Assembly: GCA_027365815.1 (NCBI GenBank)
Contig: DAHXLV010000002.1
Coordinates: 1-5,996 of the forward strand
Reading direction: 5' to 3'
DNA: 5,996 nt
Source of the DNA: Microcaldota archaeon
Lineage (GTDB): Archaea; Micrarchaeota; Micrarchaeia; Micrarchaeales; Micrarchaeaceae
Shown here: positions 1-4,828 of the stretch, in pieces
Position numbering within the stretch: the stretch's first letter is position 1
How the letters are laid out: every line of letters begins with the position of its first letter
The notes under the pieces: generated by a model
What the model was told of the DNA's origin: nothing
The model's database searches: none
The model's input: only the letters and a program-made list of their open reading frames with translations
Translations under genes and position numbers: made by a program

Positions 1-429
1 CTCAGGGTGCATGACGAACTTTTCTGCAGCTCTGGGAATAGGATAAGCGTACGGTCGCTGCAGAGCCAGGACCAGGACATAAAGGAGGCTGGGACCAACA
101 CTAGAGTAGGCATTGCCATAAGGGGCGCGGAATCAAGCGAGATAGGCAAAGGCGATATACTGTCAAAGGTGGAGGTTAAGCGCGTATCGAAAGTTACAGC
201 GCGCGTATCTGTGAGCCAGATGGTGAAGGGCAATGGCCTGGACTACAGCGAGATGTGGCTTGTCTCCGGGTTCAGGTCAAGCTTGTGCAAAGCTGTGAAA
301 CTGGGCGAGGAATTTGAGCTGAGCCTTGCGGCACAGCTGGCGCTCAGTCCAGGCGAGATGTTCCTGCTGGTCAGGAAGGAGGAACCGCGGATATTCGCCA
401 GCGGGACGGTTACGCGGTTACAGCCTTGA
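1..429 (+). CDS. EF-Tu/SelB-like translational GTPase paralogue, C-terminal part (5' end outside window)
   Basis: The frame is open from the first base (L-R-V-H-D-E-L...), so the GTG at 7 is an internal Val codon, not a start. About 142 residues are visible. Residues 1-55 look like the end of an EF-Tu-type domain II barrel: V-H-D-E-L, I-S-V-R-S-L-Q, a D-Q-D-I-K-E-A-G turn, R-V-G-I-A-I-R-G, then G-K-G-D-I-L. This is the pattern seen in SelB and related archaeal EF-Tu-like GTPases. The remainder looks like a domain III barrel ending in L-S-P-G-E-M-F-L-L-V and P-R-I-F-A-S-G-T-V, close to the closing strands of that barrel in SelB-type proteins. The protein stops there, with no SelB-like domain IV. 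The G domain, if present, lies upstream of the window, so GTPase activity and any selenocysteine role cannot be judged. The stop TGA at 427-429 lies inside the convergent neighbour's last codons. Family assignment is from recalled motif similarity. Confidence 0.7.
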   Translation, partial: LRVHDELFCSSGNRISVRSLQSQDQDIKEAGTNTRVGIAIRGAESSEIGKGDILSKVEVKRVSKVTARVSVSQMVKGNGLDYSEMWLVSGFRSSLCKAVKLGEEFELSLAAQLALSPGEMFLLVRKEEPRIFASGTVTRLQP

Positions 430-984
430 GAGGAAGCCCTTTATCGCTGCGATCAGCTGCGATATGATACTGCCTGTGGTGGTCGCGCCCTGCTGCATTG
501 CAGTGGTGGAAACCGTGGAAGTCGACGGAGCCGTATAGAGCGAGGTGGTAGGCGGCACCGTGGTTGTAGAAGTGGTGCTCACCGATGTGGTGCTTATGGT
601 GGTAGTCGTGGTCGGTTGGAGGCTGTATATGTTCAAGTTGACATTGTGCAGCCTGGGTATGTAGTTTACCTTCACCAGCATCACGTAGCTGCCGTTTTCA
701 TTGACGATAGGCACCGGTTTTCCAGGATAAAGGTTATACGAGACGTTGTTTATCGTCACGCCCGCTTCGTTGGGGGATATGTAGTTCTGCGTCGTGTTGA
801 AAACGTGGCTGCCAATCGTCGCTGTGAAATACCCGTATGTGGATATGTTGATCACGTGGTAGCCAAACTGCGAGGCGTTGCTGTATGGTGTGATCGGGAA
901 CTGCGGCAGCCCTGCATACAAGACAGATGGCAGCAGCGCCATCATTGTCAGCGCAACAATTGCCATACCCAATTTTAATGCCAT
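418..984 (-). CDS. Secreted or surface protein with signal peptide, N-glycosylation sequons and Thr/Ser-rich stalk
   Basis: 188 residues; no known family recognised. Residues 1-24 form a Sec-type signal peptide: a short N-region with Lys4, a hydrophobic core to about 22, and L-Y-A before Gly25 as a likely cleavage site. Residues 25-122 are a small, Asn/Tyr/Ile-rich, probably beta-rich extracellular domain with five N-x-S/T sequons (Asn36, 46, 63, 80, 97) and no cysteines. Residues 125-170 are mostly Thr and Ser (runs of T and S-T-T), resembling an O-glycosylated linker that would hold the domain off the membrane. Residues 171-188 (G-S-I-I-S-Q-L-I-A-A-I-K-G-F-L-S-R-L) are a short amphipathic or weakly hydrophobic tail with basic residues. 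They may be a membrane association segment but are short for a transmembrane helix. Start ATG at 984-982 is supported by GCGA four nt upstream and a TATA-like box at 1015-1023; Met7 is an in-frame alternative. An envelope role is inferred from composition only. Confidence 0.75.
   Translation of the reverse strand: MALKLGMAIVALTMMALLPSVLYAGLPQFPITPYSNASQFGYHVINISTYGYFTATIGSHVFNTTQNYISPNEAGVTINNVSYNLYPGKPVPIVNENGSYVMLVKVNYIPRLHNVNLNIYSLQPTTTTTISTTSVSTTSTTTVPPTTSLYTAPSTSTVSTTAMQQGATTTGSIISQLIAAIKGFLSRL
475..612 (-). repeat. Low-complexity Thr/Ser-rich coding tract
   Basis: This segment encodes residues 125-170 of the secreted protein and reads on the + strand as an imperfect run of GTGGT/GGTGGT units. 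The amino-acid bias (Thr and Ser, a few Pro and Ala) points to an extended, possibly O-glycosylated stalk. Such tracts readily change length by slippage, so copy number may differ among strains. Confidence 0.65.
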
Positions 985-992
985 TCGATCGC
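985..992 (-). promoter_or_regulatory. SD-like GCGA element of the secreted-protein gene
   Basis: On the - strand the bases before ATG read GGCGATCGA. GCGA ends exactly 4 nt before the start. GGCGATC differs at one base from GGTGATC, the complement of the usual archaeal 16S 3' end. The same register is seen at the other starts in this window. Confidence 0.45.
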
Positions 993-1014
993 CGATTCTT
1001 TTTGTGATCCAATG

Positions 1015-1023
1015 AATAAATAG
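1015..1023 (-). promoter_or_regulatory. TATA-like box for the secreted-protein gene
   Basis: The - strand reads CTATTTATT, an archaeal box-A-like sequence centred about 35 nt upstream of the ATG at 984. With the usual spacing of roughly 25-27 bp to the transcription start, the mRNA would begin near 993 and have a leader of only about 10 nt, enough to contain the GCGA element. Confidence 0.45.
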
Positions 1024-1100
1024 CTTTGCATCGCGGCGTTTTTGTGCATTGCTCTGACAGCTTCAAAAGCTGCAGGCTGCGCAGAAATAGGTTTAAGAGT

Positions 1101-1120
1101 CTTTACAGGAATATGTAAAG
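1101..1120. promoter_or_regulatory. Perfect 7-bp inverted repeat, candidate operator of the glycosylase promoter
   Basis: CTTTACA at 1101-1107 and TGTAAAG at 1114-1120 are exact inverted complements separated by 6 nt (GGAATA). The element ends 30 nt before the glycosylase ATG. It covers the place where the TATA box would lie (AATATGTAA, around 1110-1118) or, if GTTTAAGA at 1091-1098 is the TATA box, the initiation site. The centre-to-centre arm spacing of 13 bp is compatible with a dimeric winged-helix or HTH regulator, but no regulator is identified. A 7-bp AT-rich hairpin in RNA is the alternative. Confidence 0.45.
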
Positions 1121-1142
1121 CGTTTTCCAGAAACTTATCAAT

Positions 1143-1150
1143 GTGACCGC
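1143..1150 (+). promoter_or_regulatory. SD-like GTGA element of the glycosylase gene
   Basis: TGTGACCGC precedes the ATG at 1151; GTGA ends 4 nt before the start. It matches part of GGTGATCC, the complement of the archaeal 16S 3' end, in the canonical register. An upstream ATG at 1141 is followed at once by TGA and is not used by this frame. Confidence 0.5.
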
Positions 1151-1795
1151 ATGAAACGCAAACTGCCGACAATATATGACAGGACAGTCTGGGCAGCCGG
1201 AATGAAACACCTTTCTAAGGAGGATAAGGTGCTGGCAAAGCTGATAAAGCGCTTGGGCTTCATAAGGGCCAACTGGGGAGGGGATTCCTACGAGTCGCTG
1301 ATAAGCGCGATAATATACCAGCAGATATCAGGAGCAGCTGGCGACTCGATAGAGAGGAAATTCAAGGCGCTGTACAAAAACAGGATGCCGTCGCCTGGTA
1401 GGTTCCTAGCGACGCCGGAGAAGAAGGTGAGGAAAGCCGGCATATCGCCGCAGAAGTACTCTTATCTTGTTGATCTCTGCACAAGGATAAAGGACGGAAG
1501 GCTTGAACTGGGCAAGTTCGGAGCGATGGACGACGAGGACATAATAGAGGAACTGGACGAGGTGCGCGGCATAGGGAGGTGGACTGCTGAGATGTTCCTG
1601 ATGTTCAGCCTCGGCAGGACCGACATAGTGCCGAGGGACGACCTCGGCATAAAGAAGGCGATAAAGAAAGCATACAAGCTAAGGGATTACCCTTCGGGGA
1701 GCAAATTCTCCGAGCTTGCTGAACGCTGGAAGCCGTATGGCACGGTTGCCTCGCTTTATTTGTGGAGGAGCATGGATGTGAAGACGCCTGGTTGA
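1151..1795 (+). CDS. alkA: DNA-3-methyladenine glycosylase II (AlkA/Mag type, HhH-GPD)
   Basis: Monofunctional base-excision-repair glycosylase expected to remove alkylated purines from DNA, leaving an abasic site. The 214 residues fit the single HhH-GPD domain of yeast-type Mag proteins and lack the extra N-terminal domain of E. coli AlkA. Visible hallmarks: Y-Q-Q-I-S at 56-60 (the conserved Q-Q-[IV]-S of this subfamily); a helix-hairpin-helix at about 130-150 with L-D-E-V-R-G-I-G-R-W-T-A; then I-V-P-R-D-D-L-G at 159-166. The second Asp (164) aligns with catalytic Asp238 of AlkA. No Lys sits at the bifunctional-lyase position of the hairpin, and no Cys cluster for an iron-sulphur loop is present, arguing against EndoIII/MutY. 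E-R-W-K-P-Y-G at 191-197 matches the E-R-W-K-P signature near the AlkA C-terminus. Start ATG is supported by GTGA four nt upstream. Substrate range cannot be read from sequence; archaeal homologues may also excise hypoxanthine or 1-methyladenine. Confidence 0.9.
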   Translation: MKRKLPTIYDRTVWAAGMKHLSKEDKVLAKLIKRLGFIRANWGGDSYESLISAIIYQQISGAAGDSIERKFKALYKNRMPSPGRFLATPEKKVRKAGISPQKYSYLVDLCTRIKDGRLELGKFGAMDDEDIIEELDEVRGIGRWTAEMFLMFSLGRTDIVPRDDLGIKKAIKKAYKLRDYPSGSKFSELAERWKPYGTVASLYLWRSMDVKTPG

Positions 1796-1796
1796 A

Positions 1797-1807
1797 AAGT
1801 ATAAATA
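1797..1807 (+). promoter_or_regulatory. BRE/TATA promoter of the winged-helix-like gene
   Basis: Two bases after the glycosylase stop come AAAG (BRE-like purines) and TATAAATA at 1800-1807, the best archaeal TATA box in the window. Its centre is about 36 nt before the GTG at 1839 and 24 nt before the TTG at 1827. It predicts transcription starting near 1829-1831, so the TTG would probably not be in the mRNA. This supports an independent transcript rather than an operon with the glycosylase. Confidence 0.65.
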
Positions 1808-1830
1808 TCTTGAAAGCGCATTCTGCTTGG

Positions 1831-1838
1831 GTAATCGC
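1831..1838 (+). promoter_or_regulatory. SD-like GTAA element that favours the GTG start at 1839
   Basis: GGGTAATCGC precedes GTG. GTAA ends 4 nt before it, and GGTAATC differs at one base from GGTGATC. Neither the in-frame TTG at 1827 nor the ATG at 1863 was seen to have an equally placed element, so GTG at 1839 is preferred. Confidence 0.45.
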
Positions 1839-2711
1839 GTGAACACTTCAGCGCCAGGGAGGATGCACGGGAGCGAAGGGATATCTGCGCCATCTTCAAG
1901 TTACAACCTCTTGGAAAAGTGCGTGATAGTGGAACTTTTCGAACTCCTCTCTTCGCATAATCAGATAGTAACCAAGAGTATGCTGGAAGAGAGCCTGCTG
2001 AGGTACAGATGGGGGATTATACCAACCAGGACGGCAATTGACAGTCTTGTTTCAAACGGGGCGCTGTCTACGTGGAAGAACCGCCACGTAGGCACAGAAT
2101 ACATACGCATATCAGGCCATGTCGAAGTTGCAGCAGCCGGATGGCGCGAGACGGTGAAGAGCATGCATGCGGATTTCATATCAGAGAAGGGCAGAGAGAT
2201 GTGCTTGTGGGCAGAGAAGGCGCGCGGAGACAGCGCGGTGCGGAGCCTTGAGAGGCGCGAAAAAGCACCAAAGGGCACTTGGTCATCCAAGGAGAACAGG
2301 ATAAATAGGATTACCGAGATCGTCGCAGCACTCGGGATTGCGCCTGAACAGATAACCGCGAAGCAGCTTGAGAAATACGCGAGGGGCATCCTCAGATACA
2401 CCACGGCGAGGAAGGCGCTGGTCGAGGCAGGTTTCCTGGAAAAGGAGATGAACCCGCTGGGAGATAGGATGCCGGACCATTATTACGATACGGCGTACCA
2501 CCGCGTCGATGCGATACTCCGCCTAGCGAAGAAGGCTGGCAAGCCCTACGGGGAGCTGACGGGGAAGGACTTTAGGTCAAACGGGCTTGGCGGCCTCCTC
2601 GTAGAACGCTATAAGGGAAGCACGGCCCGTGCTATGGCAGAGGTCGACAGTTACCTGGCAGCGACCCGCCAGCTGAAGATGGCACAACGCGTCAAAGAGC
2701 CGCTCACCTAA
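1839..2711 (+). CDS. Unrecognised basic protein: winged-helix-like N-terminus plus two diverged helical repeats
   Basis: 290 residues from the GTG start (294 if the in-frame TTG at 1827 is used). Function unknown. Residues about 22-94 have the helix pattern and Ser-Leu-V-S-N-G-A-L turn of a winged-helix DNA-binding domain, ending in a probable wing around W-K-N-R-H-V-G-T-E-Y. Residues 95-150 are charged and helical. Two later segments resemble each other: about 154-199 (R-I-T-E-I-V-A-A-L-G ... T-A-K-Q-L ... Y-T-T-A-R-K-A-L-V-E-A-G) and about 221-272 (R-V-D-A-I-L-R-L-A-K-K-A-G ... T-G-K-D-F ... Y-K-G-S-T-A-R-A-M-A-E-V). This layout (helix, loop, helix, aromatic, Ser/Thr-x-A-R/W-x-A-L) recalls the HNH/homing-endonuclease-associated repeats, which are DNA-binding, but no nuclease motif or Zn cluster is present. 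There is no signal peptide or membrane segment. A DNA- or RNA-binding role is inferred. It has its own TATA box, and aIF5B follows after 51 bp with a separate promoter. Confidence 0.75.
   Translation: MNTSAPGRMHGSEGISAPSSSYNLLEKCVIVELFELLSSHNQIVTKSMLEESLLRYRWGIIPTRTAIDSLVSNGALSTWKNRHVGTEYIRISGHVEVAAAGWRETVKSMHADFISEKGREMCLWAEKARGDSAVRSLERREKAPKGTWSSKENRINRITEIVAALGIAPEQITAKQLEKYARGILRYTTARKALVEAGFLEKEMNPLGDRMPDHYYDTAYHRVDAILRLAKKAGKPYGELTGKDFRSNGLGGLLVERYKGSTARAMAEVDSYLAATRQLKMAQRVKEPLT
2065..2094 (+). repeat. Intragenic inverted repeat (potential hairpin)
   Basis: CTACGTGG at 2068-2075 and CCACGTAG at 2084-2091 are perfect inverted complements around an 8-nt loop. The stem can extend outward by a G-U pair (2067/2092), G-C (2066/2093) and U-A (2065/2094), giving 11 pairs. 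It lies inside the coding sequence of the winged-helix-like protein, over the predicted wing. Confidence 0.5.
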
Positions 2712-2712
2712 C

Positions 2713-2722
2713 TTTTTATATC
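2713..2722 (+). promoter_or_regulatory. TATA box of the aIF5B gene
   Basis: TTTTTATATC starts two bases after the preceding TAA stop and is centred about 45 nt before the aIF5B ATG. Expected transcription start is near 2744, giving a leader of about 19 nt that contains the SD-like GTGA. The T5 run could also help end the upstream transcript, since archaeal RNA polymerase terminates at oligo-T. Confidence 0.6.
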
Positions 2723-2754
2723 TTAGACTGACAAACCTATTGTAGCCTCGTTTT

Positions 2755-2762
2755 GTGATTCG
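2755..2762 (+). promoter_or_regulatory. SD-like GTGA element of aIF5B
   Basis: TTGTGATTCG precedes the ATG at 2763. GTGAT pairs with the AUCAC of the archaeal 16S 3' end and lies in the same register as at the other starts (GTGA, 4 nt, start). Confidence 0.5.
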
Positions 2763-4508
2763 ATGATAAGGCAGCCCATCATAGTGGTAATGGGTCATGT
2801 CGACCACGGCAAGACGGCCCTGCTCGACAGGATAAGGAGCAGCACCGTAGCCGCAAGGGAAGCCGGAGGCATAACGCAGCATATAGGCGCAAGCGAGGTG
2901 CCCATCGACGTCATAAAGAGGATATGCGGGCCTATGCTTGCAAGCGTGGGAGACATCGCCATACCAGGGCTGCTCTTCATAGACACGCCTGGGCACGAGG
3001 CCTTCACCAACCTCAGGAAGAGGGGTGGCAGCGTGGCCGACCTTGCCATACTTGTAGTGGACATAAGCAAGGGCTTCGAGCCACAGACTATAGAGGCAAT
3101 AGAGATACTCAAGGATTACAGGACCCCGTTCATAATAGCCGCCAACAAAATAGACCTGATAACAGGCTGGATAAACACAAAGTCGAGGAGCTTCGCCGAG
3201 GCGATGGCGAAGCAGAACCAGGGGGTCCAGGACGCGCTGGAGCAGAGCATTTTCGGCATGATAGGCAAGCTCAGTGAGATGGGCTTCAACTCAGAGAGGT
3301 ACGACAGGGTCAGGAATTTCCAGAGGGAGCTAGCGATAGTGCCGCTCAGCGCCAAAACAGGGGAGGGCGTCGCCGAGCTGCTTATGGTCGCGACAGGCCT
3401 TTCCCAGAAGTACCTCGAGATGCGGCTGAACATAGAGGTGAGCGGCTCTGGCAGGGGCTCCATACTGGAGAAGAAGGAGGTGAAAGGGCTTGGAACCACA
3501 ATCGACGTCATACTCTATGACGGCATGCTGAAGACCAACGACGTGATAGCTTTCGCTACGCCAAACGGCATCGCAACCGCTAAGATAAAGGCGCTGCTGA
3601 AGGCGAAGGCAATGCAGGAGATACGCGAGAGCACGAGCAAGTTCGACTACGTGGACAGCGTGGCGGCCGCCTCAGGAGTTAAGATAAGCGGCAACGGCCT
3701 TGAAGAGGCGATGGCTGGGTCGCCTATAATACCGGTCACCGACCAGAACTACTCCACTGAGATAAACGCCGAGCTTGGGGATGTCTTCAGGTCTGAGAAG
3801 GAGGGCGTGATACTCAAAACCGATTCGATAGGCAGCCTGGAGGCGATATCCAGGCTGATGGAGAGCATGGGATTCAAGATAAGCAAGAAGGGGCTCGGGG
3901 ACGTAACGAAGAGGGACATCGTCGATGCTTTCTCGCAGCTCTCGGTCAGCCCGACATACGAGGTCGTGCTCTCGTTCAACGTCAACATCGACAATGATGC
4001 CCAGGCGGCGTCCTTCGACAGCGGGGTCAGGGTGATAAACAGCAATATAATATACAAGCTTATAGATGACTACAAACTCTTGGTGGACGCTATACAAAAG
4101 AGCAGCATAAGCAAAGCCGAAAGCAGGATCGTCTTCCCGGGTGCGGTGCAGGTGCTGCCTAACAGCTGCTTCAGGGTGTCCCACCCTGCGATATTCGGGG
4201 TAAATGTGGTTGCCGGCAGGATAAAGGTGGGCTGGCTGCTGATGAACGAGGTTGGAGAGGTTCTCGGTAATGTAAAGGGCATACAGAACGAGCGCGCCCC
4301 GCTCGAAGCGGCGAAAAAAGGCGACAGCGTGGCGATATCCATGGACGAACCGACCTTCGGGCGCCAGGTCAGGGAAGGGCAGGTCCTCTACACAAGGGTC
4401 ACCGACGACGATGAGAGGCTGCTCAAGGGCGAGTTTGCAAACCTGATAAGCGACGAGGAGAGCGACCTGCTTAGAAGGATATCCGGGATAAAGAAGAGCA
4501 CAAGATGA
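2763..4508 (+). CDS. infB: Translation initiation factor aIF5B (IF-2/eIF5B family GTPase)
   Basis: GTPase that promotes joining of the large ribosomal subunit and checks initiator tRNA placement late in initiation; cytosolic. At 581 residues it has the usual archaeal length, without the long N-terminal extension of eukaryotic eIF5B. G domain: G1 G-H-V-D-H-G-K-T at 11-18; switch I A-G-G-I-T-Q-H-I-G at 34-42; G3 D-T-P-G-H at 74-78; G4 N-K-I-D at 128-131; G5 S-A-K at 196-198. Domain II spans about 220-325, with the family hallmark K-G-L-G-T-T-I-D-V-I-L-Y-D-G at 241-254. Domain III is about 340-435, then a connecting helix, and domain IV about 455-545 (S-M-D-E-P-T-F-G-R at 526-534). The final 35 residues form the helical tail that in this family contacts aIF1A. 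No intein interrupts the P-loop. The start is right at the G domain and is supported by GTGA 4 nt upstream. The stop is 2 bp from that of convergent S10. Confidence 0.97.
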   Translation: MIRQPIIVVMGHVDHGKTALLDRIRSSTVAAREAGGITQHIGASEVPIDVIKRICGPMLASVGDIAIPGLLFIDTPGHEAFTNLRKRGGSVADLAILVVDISKGFEPQTIEAIEILKDYRTPFIIAANKIDLITGWINTKSRSFAEAMAKQNQGVQDALEQSIFGMIGKLSEMGFNSERYDRVRNFQRELAIVPLSAKTGEGVAELLMVATGLSQKYLEMRLNIEVSGSGRGSILEKKEVKGLGTTIDVILYDGMLKTNDVIAFATPNGIATAKIKALLKAKAMQEIRESTSKFDYVDSVAAASGVKISGNGLEEAMAGSPIIPVTDQNYSTEINAELGDVFRSEKEGVILKTDSIGSLEAISRLMESMGFKISKKGLGDVTKRDIVDAFSQLSVSPTYEVVLSFNVNIDNDAQAASFDSGVRVINSNIIYKLIDDYKLLVDAIQKSSISKAESRIVFPGAVQVLPNSCFRVSHPAIFGVNVVAGRIKVGWLLMNEVGEVLGNVKGIQNERAPLEAAKKGDSVAISMDEPTFGRQVREGQVLYTRVTDDDERLLKGEFANLISDEESDLLRRISGIKKSTR

Positions 4509-4527
4509 GATCAGCTCAGGCTCATCT
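4503..4527. repeat. Inverted repeat spanning the convergent aIF5B/S10 stop codons
   Basis: AGATGAG at 4503-4509 and CTCATCT at 4521-4527 are perfect inverted complements separated by 11 nt. The left arm contains the aIF5B TGA; the loop contains the S10 stop; the right arm encodes the E-M-S near the S10 C-terminus. It could form a hairpin at the 3' end of both mRNAs. No oligo-T follows on either side, so it is not a standard terminator. Confidence 0.4.
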
Positions 4528-4816
4528 CTATCTGCACGCTGTCAGGCACAGGTATCCTCATTATCTGCCTTAATGCCTGCTCGCTGCTCTCTATCGTGAT
4601 TAGGCGCTTGTGGAAGCGCATCTCCCATCTCTCATAGGTGTGGCTTCCCTGGTGCGACGGTGCCTTTCTGGTCGTCTGAGAGATGACCTTTGTAGGCAGT
4701 GGGACAGGGCCCTTGCACTTGATGTTTATCGAAGTGACGATCTCCTTTATCTGCTTGGCGATGGCGTCGACGTCCCTTGCCTTCGTACTAACGAGCTTTA
4801 TAACGGCTGTCGGCAT
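4511..4816 (-). CDS. rps10: Small ribosomal subunit protein S10 (uS10)
   Basis: Component of the head of the 30S subunit. 101 residues, the normal archaeal length. Recognised by K-G-P-V-P-L-P-T-K at about 35-43 (the conserved G-P-[IV]-P-L-P-T-K segment), the long exposed loop R-K-A-P-S-H-Q-G-S-H-T-Y-E-R-W-E-M-R-F-H-K-R-L-I (in two pieces, 50-61 and 62-73) and A-L-R-Q-I-M-R-I-P-V-P near the end, as in archaeal and eukaryotic S10/S20. It lies 4 bp downstream of the EF-1A stop on the same strand, the conserved archaeal order, so it is almost certainly co-transcribed. Of two closely spaced ATGs (4820 and 4816) only that at 4816 is in this frame. The upstream GGAAGTGA, overlapping the EF-1A stop, matches GGAGGTGA with one mismatch and places GTGA 4 nt before it. 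Confidence 0.97.
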   Translation of the reverse strand: MPTAVIKLVSTKARDVDAIAKQIKEIVTSINIKCKGPVPLPTKVISQTTRKAPSHQGSHTYERWEMRFHKRLITIESSEQALRQIMRIPVPDSVQIEMSLS

Positions 4817-4828
4817 CCATTCACTTCC
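4817..4828 (-). promoter_or_regulatory. Ribosome binding site of S10 overlapping the EF-1A stop
   Basis: On the - strand GGAAGTGA-ATGG precedes the S10 ATG. GGAAGTGA is one mismatch from GGAGGTGA, the strongest SD match in the window. It includes the EF-1A TGA stop, which suggests translational coupling between EF-1A and S10. Confidence 0.6.

Larger units (their letters stand above)
985..1150. other. Divergent intergenic promoter region
   Basis: 166 bp between the divergent secreted-protein and glycosylase genes. It holds the left gene's TATA-like box (1015-1023), a 6-bp inverted repeat with a 3-nt loop (CAGCTT 1058-1063 / AAGCTG 1067-1072), the 7-bp inverted repeat at 1101-1120 and both SD-like elements. 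No tRNA-like or other structured RNA was recognised. A small open frame on the - strand through here (975-1172) runs over both promoters and is judged spurious. Confidence 0.6.

Noticed and set aside
407..421. Direct repeat CGGTTAC twice, 1 nt apart, at the end of the first gene
   Set aside because: Seven-base repeat in coding sequence (T-V-T-R-L) with no flanking structure; not evidence of an attachment site or mobile element.
616..978. A 120-codon + strand frame opposite the secreted-protein gene
   Set aside because: The opposite frame has a signal peptide, sequons, stalk, promoter and SD-like element. This one is Val/Arg/His-rich with no features, as expected for an antisense shadow.
975..1172. 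Small - strand frame (65 codons) with two Cys and a C-x-x-C near its start
   Set aside because: It spans both divergent promoters and overlaps the starts of both flanking genes, and it has no promoter of its own. The C-x-x-C alone is not enough evidence.
1827..1838. TTG at 1827 as the start of the winged-helix-like gene
   Set aside because: It lies only about 24 nt from the TATA centre, so it is probably upstream of the mRNA 5' end. GTG at 1839 has the SD-like element in the shared register. It remains a possible leaderless start.
2161..2170. Palindrome GCATGCATGC
   Set aside because: Short alternating sequence encoding S-M-H-A inside a gene; expected by chance, with no other sign of a site.
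3672..4184. A 170-codon open frame on the - strand
   Set aside because: It lies entirely within the conserved aIF5B coding region, and no promoter or family similarity was noticed.
4172..4188. 7-bp inverted repeat CAGGGTG/CACCCTG with a 3-nt loop
   Set aside because: It lies within conserved aIF5B domain IV codons (F-R-V-S-H-P-A). It is readily explained by coding constraint and is not at any gene boundary.
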